Assembly (NCBI GenBank): GCA_014905825.1
Contig: JACGCN010000028.1
Location: 434,001 to 498,000 of the forward strand
Origin: Lyophyllum atratum
Taxonomy: Eukaryota > Basidiomycota > Agaricomycetes > Agaricales > Lyophyllaceae
Length of the DNA stretch: 64,000 nucleotides
Direction of reading: 5' to 3'
Shown here: piece by piece, positions 45,332-56,200 of the stretch
Position numbering within the stretch: position 1 is the first letter of the stretch
Layout of the letters: the number at the start of each line of letters is the position of its first letter
Program-made: the position numbers and the translations under genes
The notes under the pieces: generated by a model
Seen by the model: only the letters and a program-made list of their open reading frames with translations
Told to the model about the DNA's origin: nothing
The model's database searches: none

Positions 45332-46798
45332 ATGAACCGACTCGGAAATGATGGGAGCAACGGGTTTAACCTCGGCAGACCATGTGGCTCACGAACAATG
45401 GGTGTCCAAGCGGGGCCAGGACGTCCATATAAACCATTGCCCACCAACCGCCTCATAAAAGCGGTTTCCCTTACTTCGGACGACATGCGAAACTTCTCTC
45501 TTCAGGGGTACGGCATGAACATTTCACTAGCAGCCGTCATGCCCGCCAAATTCTCTCTCTCCTTCCCACACAGTCGTCGTGCTGCCTCTGAGCCCGCCGC
45601 ACACCAAACTAATACCCCACCTGAAGTGCTTGCGAGTACAATCACGGAGAAACATGCGCAGGAGGCCCCGGCAGATAACGTGAGTCTCTTGTCAAGTTCG
45701 GCTCTTAACCCACTGAGCAACAATTCAAAGCGACAGATGCGAGCCCCATCACCCGCACCAACAGAAATCGACGACCCCGAACCAGAGGCGCTCCTAGAAG
45801 CGCTCAACAACCTAAGCATCAAAGTCCGCGACTACGCCTACCCCGCCCCTCCCTCACCCCCTTCAAACACCCAGCCCACCGCTCCGAAATCCACCCACAT
45901 TCCCCCGAAACCCACCACGGAGGTCTTCGATCAATACAAGGGCATCGCCGAGTTCGAGTTCCGCCTCGTGCAGGACCCGCGCACCCACCCCATCACGGGG
46001 AAGACCCTACGGCGCCTCCTCGACATGGGATGGGTCTCGATGGACGAGGCGAAGGCAAGGCTACACCAAATGGATTGGGAGGCAATGAAGGAGTATGATG
46101 CGCGGGACTCTACGCATCCGTGGCGCCCGTGCAAGTGGAGCACCATCCCAGATACGGACATGCGCCAGATGCTGCTGCTGGACCACGGCGGCACCTTTAT
46201 GCATGTGGACAAGGTCCGGCGGATAATGAAAGCGCAGCAGGAGCGGGATGAGCGGGACCGGCTCCTTATCGAGGAGGCACAAGAACGGATGCGGATCATG
46301 GAGGAAGAGCGGGAAGGTGGGATGGGCATGGTTGTTGGCGCGAAGGACGAGGAGGAGGAGGATTATGTCGTTGTCCGAGCATCGATAGCGGCGGGCAAGA
46401 AACGCGCGCTCGAGCATACGTCGTCGACCCCGAGCTTTGCGAATAGTGAGTCTTTGGCTGGTCCCAAACGTCCCAAGCTCTCAGGCGCTTCGCCGCCCTC
46501 GCCTTCAGACTCATCATCGCAGCCGGCGACCTTCCTCCCGACACCGCCGTTGCCCGCGGTACGCGTTGCCCCACCGAGACAGTACCCTGCCCCGCTATCG
46601 TCCTACAACCCAGAACTGTACCCCGAAGCGGCGAGCGTCATCGAGGCAGAGGCACGCCCACCGCCACCCCCCAGAGAGGACACGCCGCCGCTGGAAGATG
46701 AGGAGGTGGAGGATGATAGACCCGGACACCGGCTGCAGAGGAAGAGGAAGGGGCTCAAGAGGTCGTTAAGCCGCACACAGACGTTCACGCAGCTGTAG
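45332..46798 (+). CDS. Disordered protein with a conserved central domain, unknown function
   Basis: Single open frame; first ATG 45332 (488 residues), but a TATA-like CATATAAACC at about 45428 suggests the true start may be the ATG at 45485 (437 residues). The N-terminal half is low complexity (Ser/Pro/Ala). A compact, likely folded segment at about residues 200-300 of the long form contains FDQYKGIAEFEFRLVQDP, GKTLRRLLDMGWVSMDEAKARL, HPWRPCKWS and MRQMLLLDHGGTFMHVDKVRRI. It is followed by an acidic coiled-coil-like stretch (QQERDERDRLLIEEAQERMRI). The tail is Pro/Ser-rich and ends with a basic cluster LQRKRKGLKRSLSR, a plausible nuclear localisation signal. No family recognised. Confidence 0.7.
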   Translation: MNRLGNDGSNGFNLGRPCGSRTMGVQAGPGRPYKPLPTNRLIKAVSLTSDDMRNFSLQGYGMNISLAAVMPAKFSLSFPHSRRAASEPAAHQTNTPPEVLASTITEKHAQEAPADNVSLLSSSALNPLSNNSKRQMRAPSPAPTEIDDPEPEALLEALNNLSIKVRDYAYPAPPSPPSNTQPTAPKSTHIPPKPTTEVFDQYKGIAEFEFRLVQDPRTHPITGKTLRRLLDMGWVSMDEAKARLHQMDWEAMKEYDARDSTHPWRPCKWSTIPDTDMRQMLLLDHGGTFMHVDKVRRIMKAQQERDERDRLLIEEAQERMRIMEEEREGGMGMVVGAKDEEEEDYVVVRASIAAGKKRALEHTSSTPSFANSESLAGPKRPKLSGASPPSPSDSSSQPATFLPTPPLPAVRVAPPRQYPAPLSSYNPELYPEAASVIEAEARPPPPPREDTPPLEDEEVEDDRPGHRLQRKRKGLKRSLSRTQTFTQL

Positions 46799-48474
46799 GC
46801 TTGGGGCTGCCCATGTCCTGACTTTTTTTCTACTCTCTCGGTGGTTCCGTTACGTCGTGTCGCATTGTAGATTGCGTACCCCAGAGGCTTCAGTGTATTA
46901 ATAATACCCTTCTTTCCGTTCATATCAAGACCCTCTCATCGTGCTCCACTTCCTACCCTCTTCCTCGACCGCCCTTGCTCCCCCTCCAGAATTGCGGATC
47001 TCCTTACACATTTACTTCTTTCCCTGGTTGTAGTATAATTTTGCGGAGTAGGTTTACGCGTCGTGTATTTTCATATGTACTGCACGCCCTGTTATAATAG
47101 TTTGGGATTTGTTTGATAATGCACGGTTATCATGATCACCTTGGTACTTCTACGTCGACGATTCGGTGGGGATGACTACCTGAGCGTTCTTGACAACAGC
47201 ACTTGGGAGGAGACCAGATATATTGTGAACGAAAAAGCAACTGCAGTGAGTATAAGAGGGATTGGATACCTATAGAGAACGATTTATATACCCAGAGCGT
47301 CTTCCGCTTAAGTTCATAGAATCGTCTAGATATGTTCATGCAACATATGGAGGTCTTCTGAATCCATCAGTGGTGCCACCTACGGAGATCAAGAGAAAGA
47401 GGGAAGTTACTGCCTGTTTCGTAACAGTATAACTTCATCTACCCGATACCCGAGGTAGTCTGCATATCCAGTTCGCCAGTTCGAAGTCTCCGCATAGCAG
47501 GTTGAAGGCTCTGCTTGGTATATTTAGCACCTGGGCCGGAACAGCTGCACGTTGTCCGGGCGTTAGTATGTGCGGCTAAAGCGTCAGCGCTTAGCGCCCA
47601 ACTTTGAACTATGTGCCCTGGAAACTGCCGCCATGAGCGCCGGTCACCCAACGTGAGCTTACCAGTATTTCCTGAAGGTCCAACAGCCTGCTAATCGCCT
47701 ACTGTCTTCGGGGAACTAGTTGGCAAAGTAGCAGGTTTCCTTGAGAGTCCTAATCGCACTCGGTACAATAGCATGCGTCGGCGTTTTTGGCATAAATGAA
47801 TGTCGTTACTATATGGAGGATGATCTGGCATCGTTTCCTCGTGCTCTATTCATCTATGATTATGCTTACCAGTAGAGAGCTCTAAAATTCACGAGCATTG
47901 ACTTCAAAGGCAGACCGCGTATTCACCTTGGTATGACCAGCTTCCCCTCGCTGCCAGATCTCGTATGATCACGATTTCGTACCTGTATGACTGTTCAACA
48001 GTGTCCAACTGAGACGTACCGAATTCCAAAGCCCTCGCTCATATTTCCGCAGCCATGGTTGGTTCCCAGTCGGACGAAGTTGAGTATCCGACGACATGTG
48101 AAAAAGTAGTTGCATGCACAGGACTTCAAGTTCCCCAAAATTCGTGTCTCTAGGTTTTGAGTTCCGCGGGCGATATAAAGGGTTGGACTCAAGATAGAAG
48201 GAACCCCACTGGTTGGGCAGTAGCCGGAAGCAGAACTCCTGACTGAGGACAGTGTTTGATCAAGCGTTTGGTCGATGACAACCACATGTCACAGGTACAA
48301 GACAAGCGCTGTGAGCGATAATAAGCGTCAATGTCAACGCTTTAGAAGCACCTGTTATTCTCGATGCAGCTACAGCTGAGGAGCGCTGAGGGTCTAAGGA
48401 AGGGACATAATTACGTGTTACCAGGTGCGGAATAAGCGCTGAGAAGTAACGAAGAAACATCAGCGTGGATCTAT
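46799..48474. other. Intergenic, about 1.7 kb, partly old repeat
   Basis: No gene is supported. Short frames at 47136-47651 and 47995-48285 (minus) lack recognisable content. The last 90 bp (from 48382) belongs to the inverted-repeat arm described at 48382. Confidence 0.45.
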
Positions 48475-48479
48475 CGATG
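48475..48479. repeat. 5-bp target-site duplication of the LTR element (pair at 59683-59687)
   Basis: CGATG directly outside both LTRs. The uninterrupted sister repeat arm has a single CGATG at the equivalent place, confirming insertion with 5-bp duplication. Confidence 0.95.
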
Positions 48480-48630
48480 TGTAACGGGTGTTCACGCTAG
48501 TCGTAAGCTTGACCAGTCTCTGGTTATTGCTACGTCTAGGTGAGTTTACAAGGGGCTTGTTTGTACGTATTTACAGTAGATGCTTTAACCGGCGACGCCC
48601 AAGGCGTCGCCAAACACCGGAGCCCTTACA
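48480..48630 (-). repeat. 3' LTR (151 bp)
   Basis: Begins TGTAAGGGCTCC and ends CCCGTTACA in element orientation. It lacks 18 bp present in the 5' LTR, bounded by GTT on both sides, consistent with a microhomology deletion. Contains the hairpin GGCGACGCC-caa-GGCGTCGCC (48591-48611). Confidence 0.95.
48591..48611. promoter_or_regulatory. Perfect LTR hairpin
   Basis: Nine-base perfect stem with a 3-nt loop (GGCGACGCC/GGCGTCGCC) in each LTR, also at 59643-59663. It could act in RNA packaging, strand transfer or 3'-end formation; role inferred. Confidence 0.6.
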
Positions 48631-48643
48631 TACCCCCCTTTAA
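48631..48643 (-). promoter_or_regulatory. Polypurine tract
   Basis: TTAAAGGGGGGTA abuts the TG of the 3' LTR, the expected plus-strand primer for reverse transcription. Confidence 0.85.
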
Positions 48644-49047
48644 GAGTGCGTCAAGCACTCTTCTCCAGGTAGTGGGTATAGAGTACAATAAATGCTTAGT
48701 TGAGTGGTAAGATAAGGGTAGAGCCCGTCGCCCTACCCCACGTATACCGAGTGGTGCATTACAGTCATAGGTGTACTATGCTATAATGTCTAACGAGGGT
48801 AATATGTCCTTAGCGATACTGTTAAGTAGCGCGTTTGACGATGAGAGTGTAGAGCCCGTCGCCCTCCACTAATAGTGAATATAGATAAGGACCGAAGTCC
48901 ACCGGAATTTATGCAGCTACAATGGTGTAGCCCGTGCATAACATTCCAGATGCTCATTGTCGTCATCTTTCGATGCACGACCCAAGACTTTCCTCAGCGG
49001 GTCATGATGATTCCATGACTATAGCGATTTGCGCCTCGGCCTGTACT

Positions 49048-52000
49048 TCATGCTGCCTGACTATTGTCAGGCCTTATGTCCATGTCCTGGTTGTCGGGGT
49101 TGTTGTCCGACGGACCAGTGCTAGCTGATGCAGCTGCAGACGATAAGGGCGCAGAGAGCGCCGACATGGGATCCGCATGGGTTTTAGCATCAGATAGTTC
49201 CGATGCACCGACTGCGGTCGAGGTCGAAGGGGCACTTGGCCCGGCCGTTGAGGATGCTATACCGCCGTGCAACGACGACGGCGCGCGTGGTTGGGACTGT
49301 CTTGGGGCAGGTGGGCGTGAGTTTCCTACACGTCGTCCCGACAATGTGTGGAAGTGGGGGTCACTACCCACGTCAAGCCACTCCGAGTTCATTCGGCAGT
49401 CAGCTTGTCCGGCATCCATTTCAGACTCGATGAGAGTCTGGATCCTGGTGATATCGTCGACGGTGGGGTAATACCACCCGTCGTACTGAGGCATGGCTGG
49501 AGGTACTCCTCGCCGTTCCAATCGTTCCAATCGTTCATCATCTACACGGCGGAACAGCTCAGCATAGGGAGCTCCGGCCGCATAGTAGTGGTCGAGGTAG
49601 TGTAGCCCGAAAGTATAGATGTGGTGCATCCATTCGATGGGGAATCCACTATCGATTAGATGTCGAATGACATCCTCCTCGATGACCTTGGTCGCTGGTA
49701 AGACCACCTTGAACCGTTGAATCTCGAAGTCCGGACCGCCTATAGGCACAAAAGGCCGGTCGGGATTGGTACGGTTGTGTTCTTCAACCGCGTCCGAGTA
49801 CAAGAAGGGCCGTGCCGCGATGCACGCCAGAACACGTATATACCACGCGCGTTGGGCATATACCGTTGGGCAGAATGTATCTGCCAACCGGTAACCCCAT
49901 ACGCCACGCAGATGAACTCTGAAGGCCCTGTCCATTGGGACACCGGCCGTTTGGTTCACGGTTCCAATGCGCCCATGATGGGCCAGCTGCTTCGCCCAGC
50001 GATTGATATCGAACTGGTATTTTTCGGGGTCGACTGGTGGTAGTCCGGCCCCACGGGATGGTATATCCCGACGATACTCGAAGGCGTTTCCGGGTCGCTT
50101 GACCCCGAGACAACGCCAGATAGGATCATTGTCCCGGAAGGGAGTACGAACTTCCGCGACCTCAGTCGCTTCGGCTCCCTTCATCATCGCCTTGTCGCGC
50201 AGATGAGGAGCTACCGACAGGCAGATTCTCCTAAATTCCTGCAGGAGCATGAATCCCTGCGCTCGGTCTTCCCGCGTGTTGCGGTTGCTTTTGGTATCCT
50301 TGATCAACTTAATGAGCTGATCGACCTCCCTGGGGTTCATTGGGAACCCGCGAGGCACGACTGCGTAGAGTCGTCCTACAGGGAGCGTCCAGGCGGTACC
50401 AGTCTCCATCTCGTGCCGTGAGGCGTCCACAGCCGCTGTCAACGTGTACACGCGGTTTGATATTGCCGACCAGTAGAACGGGTTGTGCAACATGTCCCAG
50501 AACCTGTTGCTCCGTTCGTGGCGACCGTCAATGAAGACGACTCCCACTTCATCGGGGATGCGTCCAGTTTGCTCATTGGCCGCCTGGCGCGCCATATTCT
50601 CCTTGTGCGTTTCCTGGCCTTTCTTCTTTTTAGCCGATTTCGGCTTATCCGATTCTTCTCCACTGGATCGACCATCATCCTCGTCGTCGATGCGAGCCAT
50701 TGGTGGCGGCGTCGGCGGTTGGATATTGGTCACCGGCGGGGGCCTAGGAAGATCAGGAAGTGAGAACTTCACTACTTCTCCCTTCTTGCCTCTTCGCTCG
50801 GGGTTTTTGACCCGGCTCTCGTCCCCAGAGGGCAACGATGCTATGCTGTCCGATGGTGGCACAGACACAGATGTCGATGGCCCGCTACGTTCAGACCCTC
50901 GATGCGGGAGCGGTCTGGTTTCACGGCCAGGTCGTTCGGGGTAGCGGTCCTCATACCGCGGTCCGTATTCTGAGGCTCGGTCAGCCCTCCTCGATGGACC
51001 AGGGCGCCGATAATCCTCATGGCGCCGTGAGTCCCGTTCTGGGGACCACGCGCCTCGTCTGTATTCGCGTGAGGGCGATCGCTCGAATCGGCGATCCATA
51101 CGCCTTGGTCCCTGATCCTCGCGATGATCCTCTCGTCGCGTCTCAGGTTCCACAGGCCGTATCGGTCGGAAATGTGGTGGTGGTGATAGGTCCCGGTGAC
51201 GCTGGTCGTGCCACGTGTCGTCGGTCCCTCGACGATCATCGCGGCGCGCGTCGGTCTGATGGACCTTGGCAGGCCGCGACGATCCTTCTTCGCGATCTGG
51301 CGACGCAATTGCCGGCCGCTTCTTGGCAAAGCTGAGTTGCTCAGCCATTGCCTCTTCGCGAGCCTTTCCACGCTTTACTTCGGCCATAGCCGCTTCCAGT
51401 GCATCTAGCAATTGCGCTAGCACCGGTTGGGCCATCCCCTCGTCCAAAAAATCGCAGTAGTCACGCTTGATGCCGTGCACTACCAGTCTCTGTATAATTT
51501 TCTCGCGAGCGGCTTCCTGTCGCTCATCACCGCGCGTTCGTCGTGGAGGGGCGGCTGGGCCCCGCGATCCTAGTCCCGGGGGACTTGGGACTCGCGGCGG
51601 CGCCTGTTCTTGGTGCTCGAGCCGCGCGCCGTCCACATCCATGCTGTTGGGATCCTGCGGCCGCGATATCGGCGGCTGCTGATAGGCGGGTACTTGAGGA
51701 TACCAGTGCGGTGGGTACCCCTGCTGACCTTGTGGGAATGATCCCGGTCCCGCATAAGGCATTTGTTGAAACGCCATGTGGGGCTGGACCGGGTATCCAC
51801 CCATCATCGGCATCGGCATCGCGTAGGGCTGCTGTCCCATGTTGTTCATCATCGGGTATTGTTGACCCGACACGTTTTGTTGCGGGGGCATGCCCATTTG
51901 CGGGGCCATACCCATCGAGGGAGCCATGCCCATTTGGGGGGCCATGCTCATCGGAACCATTTGTTGCGGGTGTTCAGGGGCGCTGGCGCGTCCTTCTCCC

Positions 52001-52098
52001 CCACTTGAGCTCGGTCCCGAGGTCATATGTTGAATCTGGGGCTGGTTTTCACCACCCCATGTCGCGTTGTTGTTGTGCACGGTGTTGCTGGAGTCCAT
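49048..52098 (-). CDS. Extra 1,016-residue ORF between pol and the 3' LTR, unknown function
   Basis: Intact frame of 1,016 codons from the ATG at 52098, 142 nt after the pol stop. The position recalls env or other accessory ORFs of LTR elements, but I see no signal peptide, membrane helix or envelope-like motif. Residues 1-190 are low complexity (MxMAP and Pro/Gln repeats). About residues 190-460 are Arg/Asp/Ser-rich with RRDDR, RREDHRED and SPSREYRR, reminiscent of RS-type RNA-binding proteins. Residues 510-930 look folded: GVVFIDGRHERSNRFWDML, YAVVPRGFPMNPREVDQLI, HLRGVWGYRLADTFCPTVYAQR, WMHHIYTFGLHYLDHYYAAG. The Ala/Ser tail is disordered. I do not recognise the family. Expression would need a subgenomic or spliced RNA, or reinitiation. 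Confidence 0.8.
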   Translation of the reverse strand: MDSSNTVHNNNATWGGENQPQIQHMTSGPSSSGGEGRASAPEHPQQMVPMSMAPQMGMAPSMGMAPQMGMPPQQNVSGQQYPMMNNMGQQPYAMPMPMMGGYPVQPHMAFQQMPYAGPGSFPQGQQGYPPHWYPQVPAYQQPPISRPQDPNSMDVDGARLEHQEQAPPRVPSPPGLGSRGPAAPPRRTRGDERQEAAREKIIQRLVVHGIKRDYCDFLDEGMAQPVLAQLLDALEAAMAEVKRGKAREEAMAEQLSFAKKRPAIASPDREEGSSRPAKVHQTDARRDDRRGTDDTWHDQRHRDLSPPPHFRPIRPVEPETRREDHREDQGPRRMDRRFERSPSREYRRGAWSPERDSRRHEDYRRPGPSRRADRASEYGPRYEDRYPERPGRETRPLPHRGSERSGPSTSVSVPPSDSIASLPSGDESRVKNPERRGKKGEVVKFSLPDLPRPPPVTNIQPPTPPPMARIDDEDDGRSSGEESDKPKSAKKKKGQETHKENMARQAANEQTGRIPDEVGVVFIDGRHERSNRFWDMLHNPFYWSAISNRVYTLTAAVDASRHEMETGTAWTLPVGRLYAVVPRGFPMNPREVDQLIKLIKDTKSNRNTREDRAQGFMLLQEFRRICLSVAPHLRDKAMMKGAEATEVAEVRTPFRDNDPIWRCLGVKRPGNAFEYRRDIPSRGAGLPPVDPEKYQFDINRWAKQLAHHGRIGTVNQTAGVPMDRAFRVHLRGVWGYRLADTFCPTVYAQRAWYIRVLACIAARPFLYSDAVEEHNRTNPDRPFVPIGGPDFEIQRFKVVLPATKVIEEDVIRHLIDSGFPIEWMHHIYTFGLHYLDHYYAAGAPYAELFRRVDDERLERLERRGVPPAMPQYDGWYYPTVDDITRIQTLIESEMDAGQADCRMNSEWLDVGSDPHFHTLSGRRVGNSRPPAPRQSQPRAPSSLHGGIASSTAGPSAPSTSTAVGASELSDAKTHADPMSALSAPLSSAAASASTGPSDNNPDNQDMDIRPDNSQAA

Positions 52099-52240
52099 AG
52101 TTCTTGTCGCGTCGGTAGTTGGTAGTGTCGAATGACAGGAGCCGTTGCCAGCAGGACTTGCCAAATTATTTGATGGTAACTTGAGAATGTTCCCAGGCCA
52201 CGATCACATGATCATGTCACGTCGGCTTTGCGAGACGCGT

Positions 52241-55200
52241 CTAAGGCGCGTGCTTTGCGAGTTTGCTAGGGATCTTCACACCCTGCAGTTCCAGGTATCG
52301 ATCGAGGGCCGCCAGTCTAGTACAATTCTTGCTTGGCTCCCATGTAGTATCACCCAAGGTCCAACGGACTTGGTACTCGAGTTTATTATCTTCGGTCCAC
52401 CTGTGGCCTAGTATTTCGTCGACGAACCACTCTTGGTCCGTAGGGGCACCAAAATCGTACGGTTCGGGTTGAGATCGATTAGGAAACATGTCATCCTTGC
52501 TCCCATGGTAAGGACGCAACAGACCAACATGAAATACATTATGAATACGACGACTCTGAAGAGCTATGGGCAACTCCAGCGTATATGTCGAAGTCTTCGG
52601 ATTCGCTTCCAGGACTTTATAAGGTCCTACGTATTTAGGGCACAGCTTCCGTGCTCGTCCTTTGGCCAGGTTTAAATTCTTTGTAGACAAGTAAACCAGC
52701 TGCCCTGTCTTGATTTCCGGTTCTGTTGATCGTTTGTTATTGGCATGGTAGGTTTGAAATACACGCGCGTCGATAATTGAATCGTGCGCTTCGGCGAGGT
52801 TTAACAGGGCCTGTTCTGCATAGGCACGAACTCCCTTGGTCCAATTCTCGTCCGATCGGATTTCTTTGATCATCGATGGCATATATCCGCTGTTCAGCTC
52901 GAACGGCGCAAAGTTCGTCGTAGCCGATACACTCGAATTTATTGCAAACTCGGTCATCGGTAACCGATCGACCCAATCCTTCTGATCTGGTCTTACTGCT
53001 GCTCGTAATATTTGACCGACGTTGCGATTAGCACGCTCGGTTTGACCATCAGTTTGCGGATGGAACGACGTTGACATTAAAAGTTTGGCTCCAAGCATTT
53101 TATGCAAGCTACGCCACCACTTTGATGTAAACTTGGAATCTCGATCGCTAACGATCGAACCTGGTAGGCCATGTAGCCTCACCACTTCTTTAAGGTACAC
53201 CCAAGACAGTTGAGACGCCGTCATAGTGGTATGCACGGGTATCAAGTGGACCATACTCGTCATGCGGCATATAACCACCCATAGGTAGTTATATCCTTTC
53301 GACTCGGGGAATGGGCCAATGAAGTCCATACCGATCGAGTCCCAGGGCTTCACTGGCACTGGTAGCAAATGCAATTTGCCCATTGGCTTCTGATTTGATA
53401 CCTTCGTACGTTGACACATTTCGCAAGTTTTGCAAAATTGTTGTACGTCCTTTACGATCGACGGCCACCAATACCATCGTCTCAGGTATTCGAGGGTTCG
53501 TTCCGCACCAAAGTGCCCTAGAACGATATGACCTTGATCCATGATTGAAGTAATCAACTCCGGAATTCGAGGGATACATAGTACTTTGCGTCCTCGAAAG
53601 TTCGTAGTCCAGAGCAGCTCATCTTTCAGTTTGAAAGCATGAAACTCTTCGGGTGTCTCTAGGACTAACTTGAATGTTTTGTCATTGATGTAGTTTTGAG
53701 CGACCTGTTGTCGAAACGCTCTATCCGCTGCGTCGGGTGGAGGTGGCGTATTGCCCACGCCTCCCAAGATGTCAGCGAGAGTGATGTCTTCGTCGCGATT
53801 GATGGGAGCCTCCTGCTCGTTTTCAGTGGGTGACTTTTGAGCCACGTTGGAGGCTGCATCACGCATGACTTGCGCCTCGACATCTCGGTCTTCCTGTTGT
53901 TCTTGCAGTCGACGACTTCTGCGTAGCTCGCCTTCCTGCATGGCTCGTAGTTCGACAACCCGTTCCGCGACCTCCTTAAATCGAGGTAGCGGCAAGTCTT
54001 CGCCTGTAGGATCAATACGCACATCCGCTTGTACATAGTCATATGCTTCATGGATGTCGTTTTTGGTATCACTTTCATAATACCGTGATAGGCAGTCCGC
54101 GACTTTATTAAGCTCGCCCTTGACGTATGTAATGTCACAGTCAAAGCGAGACATATAGTCCGTCCAACGTCGCTGTCGATAGGACATATTGGCTTGAGTC
54201 TTAAAGAACTCCAATGCCTTATGATCCGTGATGATATGTATGCGATAACCGACTAGCTTATCCTCCCACTTCAGTAGGGCTTCCAGGATAGCTAGCGTTT
54301 CGAGTTCATGTACCGCGTAGTTATGTTGCGCATTCGTGAACTTCTTCGACATGAATCCGGCTGGTCGACACTGAGCCCATGTTGGTCCTTGGCCATACAT
54401 TGCGCCAACTCCCGATTTCGACGCGTCACAGATGAGCCATATTGGTTCACCTGTCTTCGGCTCGATCGGTTTGAGAATTGGGGTCGTACAGCAGATGCGT
54501 TTGATCATGTCGAAGCATCTCTGATGAATCGGCCTCCAGTAAAAAGGTGACCCGTTCTCGGTCATAGCCATAAGTGGCCCAGTATATGACGTGATGTCTG
54601 GCAGAAAGTTCGCCAAGTAGTTGACTAGTCCAACAAAACATTGTATATCGTTGTATGTTCTGGGCGTTCGCCATTCCCGAATTCGTGCCAACTTATCAGC
54701 GTCGGGGTGAATTCCTTGATCATCAATAATATGACCCAGGCAATCCACTCGATCTGCATACAGTTCGCATTTCTTCCATTTGAGGTATAACGACTGTTCC
54801 CGTAGGCGTTCGAACACTATTCGTAGATGTTGTTCATGTTCTTCAATAGACTCTGAATAGATGAATATGTCGTCCAAGTATACGTGCATGAACTTCCCGA
54901 TGGCATCGCGGAAGATTGCAGTCATAAGTCGTTGGAATGTAGCGGGTGCATTACAGTCTCCAATTTGCATGATATGACTGACATACGTTCCGAGTATAGT
55001 CGCGAACGCAGTCTTATGGATATCTTGTTCGAGTATTCGTACTTGTTCGTACGCGTCCGTTAAGTCTATTTTCGATCGTATTTTCGCTCTCGCGACGTCT
55101 TCTCGAATGACTTCTTGATCAGGTAGTGGAGTTACATCCTTGACCGTATTATCGTTCCGTTGCCGTGCATCTAAGGGCGTTCGCAATGAACCATCCTTCT

Positions 55201-56200
55201 TTGGAATACACATTAACGGTGCTGCTGATTTGACCTGCTTCGGTTCCCACCAGCCCGATTTCACATATCGGTTGACTTTCGCGTGAAATTCCTCGCGCAA
55301 AGACATTGGGCACCGTGGGGTATGGTAATGATATTGCTTGTTTTCGTCGATAAGGTTGATTTCGTGATTGACTTCTCGCCATGGAGGCAGTACTTGTTTC
55401 GTTCCACACACCATATCCTCGAACTCGTCATACCACTGTTGACGCAGTCGAGGATAGTCTTCTGGTGTAAGAAATTCGTTCGGAACTCGTGGCCGCTCGA
55501 TGGCTTTTCCTTTCCCTTTGTGACTTCTAGCGGCACGTAGTTCGTCTTTGTCGACACATTTGTACGGCTTCTGTCCCATACGAACACGTTCTTTGACAAA
55601 GCTGAAGTCGCCTTCGTCTCGTGGGTTGAGCCGATACATTGGAGCTTCACTCTTTTGTATAGCTGCTGCATGTCCGAATTCCACTGGCTCGGAAATTTCA
55701 TCAGGATTTGCATCCCTATAGATTTCTCCTTGCATTCTGGCATATCGACCATCGGCCTGCACCATGGATGCTATCATAGCGTTCCATTCTGGTGGCATCC
55801 TGGGATCGATCATCCATTCGGCATTCGGCTTTGGAATTGGTCTATCCCATAGCCTGCGTGATTCTGTAGTCGACGAGTCCGCTGGTTCCTCCATCGGTTC
55901 TTCTGATATATTTATTTTCGGTTTTTCCTTGCGCTTCAGATGCGCCTTCACGTTCGGTTTTTTATCTTTCGATTTTTGAGGCGCCTCCTGCGCTTTTTGA
56001 TCTTGTAGCGGTCGTTTAGGTCGTTTCGGTGCACTTTCCCCCCCTTTCAGAGTACGCTGGTACTCTTCTTCGGATAGGAGTAATGCATTATGATCTCGAG
56101 GCAGGCTGTTAATAGCCCTGCCCTCGGTATCCGGTTCTTCTGAATTCTCGACCCTAGCTTTTCTACCAGGTTTACTATGTACAGGCGAGGGACCATGTAG
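52241..56200 (-). CDS. pol: Pol: reverse transcriptase, RNase H, integrase, chromodomain (readthrough product)
   Basis: Open from the codon after the gag stop (56203-56201) to 52241, in the same frame as gag-PR, with no ATG at the junction. RT: KIDLTDAYEQVRI and the active-site YLDDIFIYS. RNase H: LICDASKSGVGA, VHELETLAILEAL, TDHKALEFF and VADCLSRY. Integrase: an HHCC zinc finger ending CKTCEMCQRTK, then MDFIGPFPES (first Asp), VSDRDSKFTSKWW (second Asp) and HPQTDGQTERANR (Glu). C terminus: EWFVDEILGHRWTEDNKLEY and WEPSKNC, a chromodomain that would target insertion to modified chromatin. All catalytic residues present. The region before RT is charged and Lys-rich. Confidence 0.93.
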   Translation of the reverse strand, partial: LHGPSPVHSKPGRKARVENSEEPDTEGRAINSLPRDHNALLLSEEEYQRTLKGGESAPKRPKRPLQDQKAQEAPQKSKDKKPNVKAHLKRKEKPKINISEEPMEEPADSSTTESRRLWDRPIPKPNAEWMIDPRMPPEWNAMIASMVQADGRYARMQGEIYRDANPDEISEPVEFGHAAAIQKSEAPMYRLNPRDEGDFSFVKERVRMGQKPYKCVDKDELRAARSHKGKGKAIERPRVPNEFLTPEDYPRLRQQWYDEFEDMVCGTKQVLPPWREVNHEINLIDENKQYHYHTPRCPMSLREEFHAKVNRYVKSGWWEPKQVKSAAPLMCIPKKDGSLRTPLDARQRNDNTVKDVTPLPDQEVIREDVARAKIRSKIDLTDAYEQVRILEQDIHKTAFATILGTYVSHIMQIGDCNAPATFQRLMTAIFRDAIGKFMHVYLDDIFIYSESIEEHEQHLRIVFERLREQSLYLKWKKCELYADRVDCLGHIIDDQGIHPDADKLARIREWRTPRTYNDIQCFVGLVNYLANFLPDITSYTGPLMAMTENGSPFYWRPIHQRCFDMIKRICCTTPILKPIEPKTGEPIWLICDASKSGVGAMYGQGPTWAQCRPAGFMSKKFTNAQHNYAVHELETLAILEALLKWEDKLVGYRIHIITDHKALEFFKTQANMSYRQRRWTDYMSRFDCDITYVKGELNKVADCLSRYYESDTKNDIHEAYDYVQADVRIDPTGEDLPLPRFKEVAERVVELRAMQEGELRRSRRLQEQQEDRDVEAQVMRDAASNVAQKSPTENEQEAPINRDEDITLADILGGVGNTPPPPDAADRAFRQQVAQNYINDKTFKLVLETPEEFHAFKLKDELLWTTNFRGRKVLCIPRIPELITSIMDQGHIVLGHFGAERTLEYLRRWYWWPSIVKDVQQFCKTCEMCQRTKVSNQKPMGKLHLLPVPVKPWDSIGMDFIGPFPESKGYNYLWVVICRMTSMVHLIPVHTTMTASQLSWVYLKEVVRLHGLPGSIVSDRDSKFTSKWWRSLHKMLGAKLLMSTSFHPQTDGQTERANRNVGQILRAAVRPDQKDWVDRLPMTEFAINSSVSATTNFAPFELNSGYMPSMIKEIRSDENWTKGVRAYAEQALLNLAEAHDSIIDARVFQTYHANNKRSTEPEIKTGQLVYLSTKNLNLAKGRARKLCPKYVGPYKVLEANPKTSTYTLELPIALQSRRIHNVFHVGLLRPYHGSKDDMFPNRSQPEPYDFGAPTDQEWFVDEILGHRWTEDNKLEYQVRWTLGDTTWEPSKNCTRLAALDRYLELQGVKIPSKLAKHAP

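Noticed and set aside
49048..52098. Extra retrotransposon ORF as an envelope gene
   Set aside because: No signal peptide, membrane helix, furin-like site or fusion peptide seen; composition fits a soluble nucleic-acid-binding protein.
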